NCBI GenBank assembly: GCA_008360955.1
Contig: LUCM01007348.1
Location: forward strand, 1-64,000
Length of the DNA stretch: 64,000 nucleotides
Direction of reading: 5' to 3'
Source of the DNA: Fasciolopsis buskii
Lineage: Eukaryota > Platyhelminthes > Trematoda > Plagiorchiida > Fasciolidae
The position numbers and the translations under genes were made by a program. Below are positions 11,381-23,877 of the stretch, piece by piece (the stretch's first letter is position 1; the number at the start of each line of letters is the position of its first letter). The notes below the pieces were generated by a model, which searched no databases, was not told the origin of the DNA, and saw nothing but the letters and a program-made list of their open reading frames with translations.

Positions 11381-12499
11381 ATTCCGGCAGACAGTCAGCA
11401 ATCTGCTGGCTGTCGATGGATCTACCTCCTTGGTGGTTTTTCGCTTCACATACGGTCTTCCGTAAAGCTGAATAAGATTGTGCATAATTTTATTGTGCTT
11501 TGGTGTTGCTTTTAGTGACCACAGAGATACACCGCTTGCGAACAGTTAGACGCTGTCGCTGGACGCGTGGCATCCCCTTTCCCTACTGTGTACCCCAGGT
11601 GCATTCTGAACATTAGTTTAACCTCAGATCTCGTGAAAGGTTTTTGTTTGCGGATTCTGGTTCATCTGCCGTGGCAGTCGCAAATTTTGTTTGATTCACC
11701 GAAAAGATATCTCCTAATTGACACCCGCTGGCCTTCCACGTAGACGCCGCCCATTTAAACTTCTCACTGTGTCCGAAGAACCAAGTATACCAGTCTATTT
11801 TAATCCATCCCCGAGAAGTTCCCTGTGTATTTGTTGAGGGCTACCACCTCCCAAAGAGTCAATATTGCGCAGAATACTGCATGATTGCTACTGGTTATTG
11901 GTTCTTCCAACTCAAGGCTCTCTGTCTGTCGATGCTCTGGTCATCACTGAGTTAAGGACGGAACCGCTTGGCCAAAATTCCACCAAGTTCCGTGGGTAAT
12001 GTGTTGAACCATTCCACGTGCGTGCAAAAGCTGCAGCTGCTGGCGCCAAAAAGTGATTTCCGGGGCTGTTTCTTAGGCCTAGTCAGTCTCAGGATAGTTA
12101 AAATCTCGCGCTGTCCGAAGTTTTCCCACAGTTCCTAAAGGTGCACTGAGAAAATGAAACACCTCCAGGCCCTTCTCGTGATTCGACCCTAGGCTTCTTT
12201 GCACACCCACAACTCAGATCTTGGAGTCACCATTTGCGACGATGAATTCAGGAGCCCACATATTTGGGTCTCCGGTTAGTGCCCTTCATGTACATTTTAA
12301 TTTTGAGCCACTAGGCTCAACGTCCTCCTCCCATTCGTCCTTCACGTTCACCCATTCGAAGGAACCGTTAGTCGCATTTCATTAATTCATTGTTCCCTCC
12401 CTCGTCTGCAGCCAGTTGAGTTCACCAAGTCAGCATTTGGAGACTTCAGTTTTATCACCGGTCATCGATTTCTGACATTTGTAGCATTTGTGAATATCG

Positions 12500-13260
12500 C
12501 CCTTATCATCCCCCTTCGCGGTCCTCTAAACCACCGAAGGGAAGGAGATGACAAATGCTCAGGACTTGCTTCCGAGGCTCTTGTCCGTTTATTTGTATGG
12601 TAGCCGATTGCTCAATCTGCACCTCATTGATTTCAGCACTCCTTCCCGGTTCTTCCACAGTGTGACAGTCGCGGGTGGCCTTTCCAGACTTAGCACCGAA
12701 TTTTACGCTCCCCATTTTGTGTTCATCTCCAGCCTTAATGTAAGGGATGGCCTCCGGTTGAGCACCCTTATCCAATTTTTGGACTCCCTGTCATGCAATA
12801 CAGAGTCCGTGAGCCTGATCCTGTTGATGGCAGTATCGACCGTTACCACAGTAGTCTATTCTCTGAGGATGGTTTTTATTCGATCCGTTGCTTCCAGGAA
12901 TCTGTCCAGATCCTGTGGTTCAGCAAGCGTAGAAAATGTTGGCCGTGGATCTGGCTCTCCTGAGTCACTACCTTTCTTCCATCTTCTGAGGCGCAGCACA
13001 CTTTTAAGTGCTATGTTTTCCGGTATTTCCATCTTTCGAAGCAAATTCACTACGTTACATTACCGCCTTTTACTTGATGTGGACATACATTCGCGTCGTC
13101 TTCCCTTTCTTCTTACGCCCGTTTCTCCTATTTGGTTACGCCTCTACTTGGCTTTTACCATTCTTTGGAAAAATCTTCCGCTTTATTGCCGTCACTGGGT
13201 GCATTCCTTGGGGGGTCCATTTCTTTCGGCCCTGTCTGGTCAATGGAGACTGCTCTAGAA
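12500..13260 (-). mobile_element. Possible LINE ORF1 remnant
   Basis: The minus strand has a discontinuous frame with MNLLRKMEIPENIALKSVL and LRLRRWKKGSDSG, then sequence rich in charged residues up to LERPPATV. Position upstream of the RT at 11.4 kb and charge content fit a retrotransposon ORF1. The 236-codon plus-strand frame across this region is pyrimidine-rich, lacks motifs and is best read as its antisense shadow. Alternatives are an unrelated decayed ORF or a host exon. Confidence 0.4.
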
Positions 13261-13929
13261 TGCTCCCCCTTTTTCTGCTAGTTACTTTTTCTTCTCTTCG
13301 CCAGTGGACGAATAGTTATCCTTGCCCCCTGCGTCTTTCTCTCACCCATCGTAATCTAGGTCCCCAAAACGAAGCTCTACCTGTCTTCTACCCGCCCCAA
13401 TGTTTGTTTCTGTTGCATCTTACGGCTTTGCAGGATTTCAATTCGTGTGAGCTTTTTGCAAACCTAGTAAATCCAGCTTGGTTTGCGGTGTCGGTAGTAT
13501 AGTTTGTATGTATCATTATTCGTGCCCCCAAGTGCACAATGAGACCTCTCGTTGCAAGCAACACGCCGTCACCACTCTGCCTCCGAGGGAAGTAGATGTT
13601 CTACACTTCCCGTCTTCTCCAGGGCTTGAAGCTGAACCTCTAGTTTTTATTACCCTCCCAGTCGGTCTACCCATCGCTTATAAGCAGCCGTAAGTCAAAT
13701 AAATGAGAACCATTCTCGAACTTTCTCTTTGGTTACCGCCTTGCTGTAGTCCAGAAGAATGGTCTTTCGGAAACAAAAATGTTCATATACTGGACTTTTG
13801 ATCTTCGAGTATTTTTTGCTTAAGTGCGTCCTTTGATTTTCTGACCTTTACCTTGCAAAGGTGAGCTACCAGGCAATGCCACAGCGCTGCACAGTTCACA
13901 TCCGTTCATCTTAATCCGCAAGTCTGGTT

Positions 13930-14020
13930 AATTCAGTTGTGCTCGGTTCTACGACTTGACGGCAGAGTGCCTAGTCGACCTGTCTACTGCACCGGTGAGC
14001 CCGACGGATCTCCTACCGTT
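13930..14020 (-). repeat. Second headless SINE-tail-like segment
   Basis: Minus-strand sequence GGGCTCACCGGTGCAG followed by GGTCGACTAGGCA and CCGTCAAGTCGTAGA aligns with the segment at 9681-9765. Both lack the tRNA-like head but keep the GGAGCC/GGGCTC start and the tail. Confidence 0.4.
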
Positions 14021-14587
14021 TGGACAATCGGAAGTCTAAAGTCTTCCTACGATTGCTACGATCGTTGAATGTCTTTTTGCCCGCCGTTTTTCTGGTGGTC
14101 CACAAAATGCTAACTAGATAAGGGTCTTACGTACATTTTGACCACTCTTCCTCAGATGCAGCTGAGACATTTAAGTGGAATTATGCGGGTACGGAGTAGG
14201 GATTATACGTTGGATACACAGTCGTGACTCGGTATTTCTTCTTTCTTGCACCCCTCACCGCATTTTGTTTGCCTAATTTTTAAACCACTCTAATGAGTTC
14301 GGTCTCACTATTTAACTCGGCAGTCCGTGTTGCCTGTTTATGGTCCGCACCAAAAAAGCATGGGTTCTTATCACTGTTTTCACCTCTTCTATTTTGAAAG
14401 TCATTCTTCGACTTAGGAGAGAATAGTTGTTTTTAAACATAAAACAGACCTCCCATCTATCCAGTACATTTGCCTAACACCCTCAGTATTTCATGGTCTT
14501 TAATGGTAACTCCTCTCCTTCTCTTTCCTTCCCTAGAGAATAATCCCGGCTATTGGAGCCCATGGTTAGATCATTCTAGACTGCAAA

Positions 14588-14914
14588 TCACCACGAGTCA
14601 AAGTTTCGGTTGTTCCAGAACCCAGTTTCCAATAAATACGGTTTCCAGGATTCTGTGCAGTGTCCTAGATGTTGTCTGAAGAAAACACTATATAATGGAG
14701 ATAAAACCTCCGGGGCTGTGGAGCTAGCCGCTCCTTTTGGTTGGTGCAGCAATTTGCCTGCTACATATACCCTTCCATCACACCACAGACCCAGTCTGGG
14801 GTACGGACTGATAGCAACTCTTAGATCTCGCAGAAGTGTGGTTGGCTCAATTGCTGCTCCCGCGGCGGGTAGGGTGTTGTCCGGGCCTGTAACCCCATGA
14901 TTGTTTAGTCCCAT
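14588..14914 (-). other. 108-codon open frame of unknown nature in LINE-rich DNA
   Basis: The frame starts at an ATG at 14914 and runs to 14588. It contains DNTLPAAGAAIEPTTLL and LFWCDGR-like GLWCDGRVYVAG. I recognise no domain. Its position between an endonuclease remnant and an ORF1-like remnant on the same strand suggests retroelement origin. The plus-strand frame over the same bases is a shadow. Confidence 0.25.
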
Positions 14915-15167
14915 AACATTAATTCAATTTCTTATATTACGGCTATCAGGTCCCCATCCCATGGGTTGCGGGGTTCAGGTAGCACCTGGCATGGTACTGC
15001 ACTCATGCACTTAGACCGACTTGTATAAACCTAGAGGGGTCTGTGCTTTGTGTTCTGCCGATACCGCCTGGTCTCCGACCTCGACGTGAACATTACCCAC
15101 GGCGACCCCCGTTTTCCCAAAGGATTAAGCAGAGAGTAGGACTAGGAGTATCGTTTCGCGTTTTGTG

Positions 15168-15810
15168 CTAGGTGTAACAGTGGTGACCCAGGTACTTCCC
15201 CTGACTTGTGAGCGCAACTTCACGGACTCTTATATGCTGCATGTGTTTCTTGTGCACCTGGCTTGCACGCTGTCTCTGCTGCGCCTGCTTTTTTCTGCTG
15301 TGCTTTTCTGACCGCCATCTTCCAGCATGGTGGCTTCCACCTTCGAGGCATCTTTTAAAGCTTGCCAAACTTTTCTTTTACAGTCATCAGATTGGGGCGA
15401 TTTTCTCCCGAAACACTTTGGCATCGTCGCTATCAGTGCAGCCCTCCGGAGCAAAGCACTCACGTTGATGTTCTTATACGATCTTTTTCATTTGACTGGG
15501 GTCCGAGCAACTTGCCTCCCGCATCTGAACCGGAGTACCTTATGGTCACTCGGGCCAACTGGTGCCGTTAAGTTTAAATCATTTACGTTCGACTGAAACT
15601 TCGCGACTGCTGTGCCTCGTGGGTTGGCGGATGTGTTGCGCGAGGGATCTCCCACGGATAAGTTAGAGCATTTGGCGCCGAAGCCTATCACGGGTCCACC
15701 CCGTCCCTCAATCAACTTAGGAGTTTCGTGGTCTCCCACAAGCAGCAATTCCCCCAATGTTGTGATGCTCCTCCTCATGTAGTCTAGAATTTGACTGATT
15801 TCCACTGCCT
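15168..15810 (-). mobile_element. CR1-type LINE endonuclease remnant
   Basis: On the minus strand the frame 15805-15488 reads GELLLVGDHETPKL, a decayed GDFN.PK endonuclease core, then GDPSRNTSANP in place of PTR, and VGPSDHKVLRFRCG, the catalytic SDH motif of APE-type endonucleases. The next frame (15463-15230) continues with KVWQALKDASKVEAT. The catalytic asparagine of GDFN appears replaced. No RT follows directly, so the copy is truncated or rearranged. Confidence 0.65.
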
Positions 15811-18300
15811 GTGCTTCCTGGATCCGGTAGACTCAGAATGCCGATTTTCTGTCTAAATAATGTCACTACTGTTATAAAAATAATATTATTAGTATTGGTT
15901 ATTTTTCTTTACATGCGAGAGGCGTGCGCAGGGCAATTGCAAAATTTTGGAAGGAAGGCACATTACAGACACGACAAACAGAAACTGGACATGCAAGATA
16001 ATATTATTTCGCTCACGTGATCATAACGGGCAATGTGATTTGTTGGGCACGAGTTTCGTGTTCTCAAATCAAAGCTAGATAATCATTCGTCAAGATCTTT
16101 CTGCACCGCGAGTAATACTTTGTTTGAATGCATCGAAGTTGCGTATCGGGGACGCAAAATATGACTGGAAGGCTGTCGCCGCCAGTTGTCCGGGGTCCTC
16201 GAGAATCAAGAGAGTTATATTGCGAAGATGACGATCCAAGTGGGTGTGATAACAGGATGGAGATGAGTCAAAACAGATTGGATATCATATGAGGCAGCAT
16301 AAAACGCAAAAACTCCGGAAGCACAGTCCGTTGAGCACCGAAAGCGGTGACACTTAATTGGAATTGTGCATTAGTAGGACTAATCCATGATGTTTGTTTT
16401 AGACAACTTTGATTTCGCGAATTTTAGCTTGGTGCAGAGATGAAGGTGGGTTTGGAGCCGTCTGAATATAGAGTGAGTCAAAGCAAGTTCCTTGGATTTG
16501 TTGATAGTGGTGCGCATTATCAACCAAACCCCAGCTCCAATCCTGTCATCCTCTCTATTTTGTTCGTAGGCGTGGTAGATCTTTGGGCCTCACCTCGCCT
16601 TGGCAACTTCAATGTTACACCTTTCTGTCAGTGCGATGCATTCGCCGTCAACTGACTCCACATTTTTCAGACCATTTTTTCCCCACGCTACAGACCACTG
16701 TGAAAGTTGTCCATCTCCGGCTCATCCTATTGCTTCTCTTTGTAATCGCCGCTCCTGTGGACTCTTACCAGACACCCAAGGTCAGCTTTTCTTTTTGTTT
16801 CTTATGTTCTCTATGCGGTGAACCTATCTCTGCTCGTGCTTCCGTTTAGCTTCATGCTAGTGTCAGAAGGCAGTTCCATAAAGGCAATAGATTCCGTGAG
16901 ATTTTAGGTATCTCTTGGCAGACCTTAGCCGATGACTTCTGAAAGGAGTACCCATCCACGCTGAAGATTGTAATGAGACTTGCTCTCTAAGCCTACCAAT
17001 TTTCATTATATCACTACCGAGACTTTGATTGAATTCCGTCACTAAACCTTATCCCTTGACCGATGGTCTGAGGGATTTTCTCGGCTGAATAAGAAAATGC
17101 ACGGATACATAGCGCCCTTAGATTCTACCAGCCCTGGTCAGGTGTAGACTTGAGCTCGGTCCTGTTAGGGACTCAACTTCTCTAGCCGGAACGGCATCCC
17201 TACTCTCTTTAGTAAGTCAACTACCTTATCTCACAATTCTGTATTCCTCTGTGTAGTTTCCACCAAGTAATCGTTTATACTCATATAAACCCTTTAATTT
17301 AAATTGCATGGCAAGCATCCGTGTCAAAATACAGCACAAGGTTTGGCCTTAATCGCTCTCTTAGTGGCCACAGCTCCCTCAACATGGAATTGCGGGTGGA
17401 CTCCCCGTGCAGCTATGTCCTTCCAAGGAATGGCTCGGCGCAGAATGGGTTGTCGTATGTGTGGCCTTAAGGTGGCCGCAGTCTATCGCTGGCTCACTGT
17501 TGGGAGCCTCCCATTCGGTCCGAAAGTACCACAACATCATGACCGGCGTTTTCTCTCAGACGTCATCAGCAAACTAAGTTATTAGTAGTACCAAACTTGT
17601 TTTCTTGCTTCAAATTAACACAGAAGATTAATGGTAACTGTAGGCCTGCTGTCCAGAAATCATTGGTTTGCAATAGTAATAATAATAATGTGCATATTTT
17701 TGGACATCCGAGAGGCAGACGCAGGGCAACGTCATGGCTGAACAAAGTAGACAAACGGAAAATAAATTCAGCCGTGAACATACAGTATGTTTGTGCCCTC
17801 ATAAACATCTCTCGCGGTCACTTGGGTTCCCACATGTACGGACTAAAGAAACCAAAAGTGAGGATAAGCAAGCACACAAAGGACGGTAGTTTGTGCCTTG
17901 AAACACAGATCTGTACATAGGGCTCCGTCATCCTCGACGCCGTCTTGCTTTCAATAATGAGTGCTGCTCGGAATTTACTAATGTGGACTTATGTGTTGCT
18001 TAAGCGCAACAGGTCATCTGGTGATGTGGACAGATTTTTTCTTTTTTGCATGAAACTGGGCTGGGTACTTAAGGAGAAAGAATCCACTCGATTCGAGTTG
18101 CTAAGAGTAAAAGTTGCCTCAGGTGTGTTCTCTGGTGAAATGTCTAAAAAGAGAGAAACTGGTTCCGGTAATACCCAGCATAAAGACAGAATCATTTATG
18201 TTAGCATAGTAAATAAGGGGCGGAAAAATCTATGGGAAAAGGAACAACGGGTAAAAAGGCCGATATAGAGAGGGTTAAACGCGGTTACAGCTGCAATGGA
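15811..18300. other. Unassigned stretch
   Basis: No gene or named element could be supported. Short ATT/AATAAT runs near 15870 and 17680 are each followed by a related 30-base segment containing GAGAGGC and GCGCAGGGCAA or GACGCAGGGCAA, hinting at one more low-copy repeat. A hydrophobic frame near 16710-16780 resembles a signal sequence but has no ATG. Confidence 0.3.
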
Positions 18301-21300
18301 ATCCAGCATCCTTCTGCTGTCGCGAACCTTAATGTTATTCTGTGTTGTCCTCCGAGAACTAAGTTTTGGAGAATTTACTGTAACAACTTAAAATCCTAAA
18401 CCAACTTCGTATGCCCGAGTCTCCGAGAGATAAGGGTTGTATATACGAATAAGGATTTGAACAGTCAGCAGTTTGCGGACTTCGCTTTTGAAGGCGATGT
18501 TAGACGACGATAGGAGACGTGACTGTTTAGGCAATAATTTCCACAAGGAACAATGTTTCACAATAAAATTTTCGTTCCAATGCTTGTTTTTGCAGTGTCA
18601 GTTGTGATGATTAGCTTTGTGTTTCGAAGGGAGCGGGGAGTTTGATTGCTAAACTGAGGGGCTGAAGCGCAACCGCTACCATTGATGAGACTATTGAAGA
18701 ATATTAGGTTTGCTTTCGCAAGCCGAAGCCAGAGAGGTTCGAAATTCAGTATTGATCATCGTTCCTTTTAACTTAGATTTGACGAACTGTTTACTAGCAG
18801 CTTCGTAAATACACTGAACGCTTTTGATTGCGGGTTTGTTGCACTGTGGAGCAGATTAAGGAACAATAGCTTAGAACGGACCGGATGTGTGTGTTGAAGA
18901 GGTTTAGTTTATTCTCGATCAGCTCAAAGGTTCTATTTGGAAACAACTATTTTATCTGCTTTCGCAACTTGAGTAATTGCGTGGTCCGAAAAGTTAAAGC
19001 TGCAGTGGTTTAAACGCAGGTCACGAACCTTGTTGCTATAGGGGATGATTTGACTGCCGAGTTCGAAGCTCTCTGTGGATAAGGTGCGCTTGTAGCACAG
19101 GACGCAGAATTGTTCGGCCGGAAACTTCATCGTCCATTCGTTTGCCCAAGTGTTGAGATTTTAGGTATTCGGTTACTTCAGCGACAATAAAGCCTAGAGC
19201 CTCTGGCTGAGGGGTCATCGGCAAACAGGTGGGGAATACCGTTCCGGATAACAGTGACGACATCATTTACGCACAAAAGAAACAGCAGGGGCCTAGTACA
19301 CTGCCTTGAATTACGCCACTAGTTACTGGTCTGGGGTAGGAGGTGAGACCCTTTTTCTTTCACTACATGTTTTCTGGATGAAAGATATTACGTAAACCAT
19401 GACAGTATAGGGTCGGTAAACCCATAAGATTTGATCTTTTTTTATCAGCGTGCAATGGGATACTTTGTCAAAAGCTTTTGTCATATCCAGATGAATTACT
19501 GTTATCGACTTTCCGGTGTTGGCGGCCGTTGTGATTGTGTCTAGGCCATCAGTCCTACACGTAGCGCAAAATTTCTTTTGGAGAAAACCGTGTTGACTAG
19601 TGTTGACAGGTTTGCGGTCGGTAAGGTATGTGGTGAGCTGCTTTTTAATTGAGCGCTCCATGATTCTAGAGGCAATCGGGGTATGGTTTATCAGTAAATA
19701 GTTGGCTAGGTCTGGTCGTGTGCCTTTCTCATATATGGGAAGTATGACAGACGTTTTCCATTGAAAGGGAAAGGTGCCACATTGAACAAAGAGGTTGGTT
19801 TTGTTTGTCAACAATATTGAAATATCTCCTCCACCTCGTGTGAAGATGGCTGGAAGCAACGAGTCTGGTCCAAGGTGACGGCTGACCTTTGTTTTTTCCA
19901 ATAACAAAGCTAACTTTTTCGGTAAGAAAGACACTATCGAGAAGTTTCCGAGGACAGGCATGGTAAATACTGGGTTGGAGGATTGCTATCAGTCGTTAGG
20001 GGTGAGGCGAAGAATCTGCCAAATGCCTCAGCGATCTCTTGGTGGTTGTCGGGAGAAGTGTTATTGTAGGTGAGGTGGTGGATAGAATTTGCCGAGAACC
20101 CGGGGTCGTTTAATCCTGATATAACTAGTTGTGTCAGAGCCGCCTGTGGGTTGGCCTGGTTTAAAGCACGTAGTTCTTGCATTTTACCACGTGAGTCTAT
20201 TATCGTTTGCAGTTATTTTGACAGGCGATTTAATCGCAGAAACAAACAAAAGTCTCTGGTTCCAAGAAAGTTTTCTGAAGTTTGGCGATTTTGTAGCTTA
20301 GCCAGTCATAGCTGTCTTTTGGAGCAGCGATTGAGTCTATTCCGGCGTAATACTGCCCAGGCACTTGTGCAGGACTGAATAAAGTTTGTCAGTTGCCATC
20401 TGCACATCACTTGCTAGGAAGGAGTCCTATTGCTGCTGTGCAGCTGAGTTGGCAAGCGATCCCAGTTTGCCCTAAAGCAGGGCCTAGAGTTTGGAGACGG
20501 CATGCCACTACGTAAGGATAGTATGAATGTGCAGCTGACAGGCAAATGATTGCATCCAGAGGAACTGCTTTCAATGGATGTGCGGACGTGCGTTAATCCA
20601 GCCGTAACTATAGGGTCAAGGATATTTATGTTTCTAGTCGGGTCAGCTACGTGTTGCATCCATCCAACTTGCTGAATGTTAGTAACAGGGGAGCAAGGAG
20701 TTAGAGGCGGTGAAAGTTGGCCAGCAAATTCCAAGAGAACTGAAGTCTATCGCCAAGATTTTAGGACCTGATAAGGTAGAAGGGTAGTTAATTGCGTCAT
20801 TTAGGAGTAGGAAATCTTTCCGACAGGGGCTTTTTGGGCAGTACATGCATCCAATCAGGAGGTTTTCTCTACCAATGTCTGCCCTAAGCCACAATACATC
20901 CAGAAAGCAATTTAACTAAGGTTCTTGGCATAACGAGCCCGGTATCGAAGTTCAGACACACAAGGCAGCGGCCCCCACGATGAAATGGGTGACATTTTCT
21001 GAATGATTGATATCCAGGAATGTCATTTACATCATCCAGAGTGTCGCCATTTAGCCACGTCTTGGTGACTAGCAGGAAGTCGTAATTTGAGGAGAGTGCT
21101 AGCAGACGAATAGTAAGCATTTTCGCCAATAGAGAACGGGCATTAAGTAGAAACAGTGACAACTGGGGAGGATCATTTTGAATTTCCGCTAATTTTTTCG
21201 ACTGGTTTTGCTTCTCAGTTTTGACTTCCCTTGTTTGGGAGGGTGTTGTATCGTTTGAGTGAGGGGGTGCCGGCCGAAGGCAGAATGGCGGCACATCGGC

Positions 21301-21400
21301 AAATAATAGACCAGGGTAATATAATCCGTCAAGGTCATATTCTGCCGCAGAGGAAGTGGTCGTTATGAACAACAGTTGCGGTGAGAATTTTTCTGAATGA
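18300..21400 (-). mobile_element. CR1-type LINE, most complete copy, degenerate
   Basis: Minus-strand domains occur in CR1 order. The endonuclease runs from 21372 to 20414, with FLLNARSLLAKM, NYDFLLVTKTWLNG, GRENLLIGCMYCP, ILAIDFSS and DPTRNINILDPI. The RT (20182-19323) has FPFQWKTSVILPIYEKGTR, SRIMERSIKKQL, SQHGFLQKK and LDMTKAFDKVSH. The C-terminal part (19266-18300) has MKFPAEQFCVLCYKR and a CR1-like tail. Each domain sits in a different frame, with stops between them. The Asn of the GDFN core reads S (AIDFSS), so the endonuclease is also damaged. No ORF1 was found upstream. Confidence 0.85.
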
Positions 21401-21560
21401 ATGTGGTGGGTTGGGAAGCGAAATTTAGTGCACCAGAAATGTGTACAACATGGTTTTTCAGTGTCTGTGATAGAAAATTTTGGTGAGGCAAATGAGACGA
21501 ATCTACTGGTGGGGGAAAGGCTGTTTCCAGGAAAAACTGGTTGGAATGGGGGAAACCGCC

Positions 21561-21750
21561 GTCGAGATTTTACTTACCACAGGGGATCATTCGTTTAATT
21601 TTTGATACTTGCTGATATGCTTGCCAGGCTATGGTTCACTTGGGCACTTTTGGTTGCCCGTTTCAGGTTTCAGCCTGCATGAACCCATGGAAAAACACTA
21701 TCCATTGGTCAGCATATTGCATCCTTGCTACGCAGCGGGATGATGGGCCC
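21561..21750 (+). repeat. 190 bp dispersed direct repeat, copy A
   Basis: Starts GTCGAGATTTTA and ends GGGATGATGGGCCC. It is more than 90% identical by eye to 26320-26510 in the same orientation. There are no inverted ends and no coding motif. Both copies abut CR1-derived sequence, so it may be a LINE untranslated-region piece or a separate short element. Confidence 0.8.
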
Positions 21751-21849
21751 CACAATAAACGGCCGATAATGTGTAGAAGATAAAGGAAATCTATCGAGAT
21801 ATCCACCATATTATCTAGATGATATTTTATGATTCTTTCAATTTGGAAT

Positions 21850-23115
21850 TCCCAAGAAAGCTGACCATAGATACATGCGGCTGGCGGTTAGTTGTGCTGG
21901 GAGGTTCGTCGGATAAAAGAAATTTTTGTAAATCTTTCCTTAAATACACTAGCCAAGTGCGTCATCTGTGCTGTAATTTTTCTACAGATTTTGTTCTTAG
22001 TCCGCGGTTTGGGGATCAGCTTGGGCGCCACCCTTGAGCAGGGGACAAATGACTACAGGTTTTTGTTCAACGGGCACTCTGGACAAAGCCAGCGACTGAC
22101 TGAATAGTTCGGTGAGGGCTGGAGAAATCACTAGTGCCGCTTATGTCAATTGAGTGAACCCATTCAACCTCGTGGATTGATGCAGTCTTGCAACTTTGAT
22201 CACCTGTAGCGCATTAGAAACGGTGGAACCTACTGAGGGGTGTCAAAAATTCTGACAGGTGCAACCGTACTGGGGACTTCTGAGAGTAGACGGACAAAAA
22301 TTACATGGTAAAAAGCTTTGCTCTCTCCAAAACCGTTTCAGTCAGGTCTCCGAGCAAATACAACAGTGGAATATTGCCATTTGCCCCAGTACGTTTGTGG
22401 ATGTAGACGAGCAAACTCCCTAAGGCGGTGCCGGAATTGATCGCCATGATTTGTTCGTACGTCCTTTGCTTAGCTCGCTTTATCGCAGTGGAAGCACTCT
22501 GCAACAATCATAAGTCACCCCCGCCCTATGATCACAGAAAATCCCGATCTCGTATCATGGATTTTAGAAGTAAACACAGCGTCCGATCAAACAACGGAGG
22601 CCCCAGAGCCTTTGGTTTACGGTGACTAAGCAAGGCAAAGTTCGACTTCATGCCGAGTATTCCGCCTAGAAATTTCGGCCACCTCCTTGACCCCAGTCAC
22701 CCTCTACAGCAGTTAGACATTGAAGCAGCCATGGTAAAAATGCAGCGGCAGATCGCATTCAGTCGAAGTCCGCCTTCCAGTTATTTGGTCCAGAATGTGT
22801 TTTCGGAGGTGTTATACTGTAAACTCTCAATGAAACCTGAGTGTGGAGTGACCACTAGTTCCAAGAGGAGGATCGTGCGCACTATGTTTGACACCTGGTA
22901 ACCTCCGAGACAAAAAGAACTCCAGAATGGACGCATGTAAAGCAGCCATTCTGAAAGGTCCAAGAGCATGTTGGAACAGCTGTCGATCATCATGGGTATT
23001 CAGTAGATCCTTGAAGGAAGACCGGCTCCAGGGGAAACGCCCCCTGCCCCAAATAAGATTAGCCGCGTTAAAGTCCTCGAAACCACTCGCTGACTGTAAC
23101 AAGTCCAGCAAAGCA
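21850..23115 (-). mobile_element. CR1-type LINE, endonuclease plus start of RT, degenerate
   Basis: At 23111-22827 the minus strand reads GFEDFNAANLIW (decayed GDFNA), SSFKDLLNTHDD and LGTSGHSTLRFH, where the catalytic SDH has become SGH. At 22507-22301 it reads SASTAIKRAKQRTYEQI and the linker TGANGNIPLL, typical of the stretch before the RT. The 3' part is lost near 21850, next to repeat copy A. Confidence 0.72.
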
Positions 23116-23787
23116 CCTTGTTAGTGTAACCCAAAGTGCGGCCGCAGAAGATAATCAGAAAACACCAACTTTCTGGCAATCCTTATCGTAGAATCTGATT
23201 TCAAATTACAATATTTCACGGAGCTCCTCAAGTTTAGTTCGACTTTACAGAATAGATGTGGACATGCCCACAAATTTGTGGACACTGGACCACACCGGAA
23301 AAGAAACCTCGGAATCAGCGGCAGTTGGAGAGAGAAATTTTCTTGGGAGCCAGTGCCGCGGGAGGACAGTCGAACATGAATTATTCCAGGTCATCATGCT
23401 TTTTCCAACTGCTGCACATATTGACCACTGATATTTTGGACAATATTAATGAGACCATACCGGCCGCATACCTGTCCGAAGCAAGAACCGGGGGGGCCAT
23501 CATTTACGCACTTGAACCGGCTTGCACCAACTAGTGTATCGAAATAACAGGAGGCCATTTCAAGCGGAATCTCTAGCAAGCCTTAAGAAAATCCGGGGTA
23601 GACAAGTTTTATTTGGATATAGATCGGCGATTCAATAGCTCAGTTGTTGCCTGTTTCATTCTGGGACAATCTTCAGGAGTGTGGGCTCTCAACAGCCTAG
23701 CAGTTTCTCCCTTTCGATGACACGACTGTCGGAGAACGTTCTGATCTTGCTCGCTTGAGGCAAGCACCAACGTCCATTTGCAAGCTT

Positions 23788-23877
23788 ACCTAGCTTAGCA
23801 GGTTCCTCCAGGGCGGAACGCAGGTTGAACGATAGGCTCCTCAGCAAACACGATCGTCTCAAAATTTGCCCGAGCAT
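23788..23877 (-). CDS. Possible first coding exon with mitochondrial-type leader
   Basis: The minus-strand ATG at 23877 opens MLGQILRRSCLLRSLSFNL and continues to EEPAKL before a strong donor (CTAG|GTAAGC). The first 20 residues are rich in Arg and Leu and lack acidic residues, as in mitochondrial presequences. A stop lies just upstream of the ATG in this frame. The downstream partner exon is uncertain, so this may be chance. The predicted function rests on leader composition alone. Confidence 0.2.

Noticed and set aside
12548..13258. Plus-strand open frame of 236 codons, second longest in the window
   Set aside because: It is pyrimidine-rich, lacks any motif and lies antisense to a minus-strand charged frame that looks like LINE ORF1. 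Such composition lengthens chance frames.
16583..16849. Hydrophobic frame with LILLLLFVIAAPVDS resembling a signal peptide
   Set aside because: No ATG starts the frame, no clear exon border fits, and hydrophobic runs are expected in T-rich DNA.
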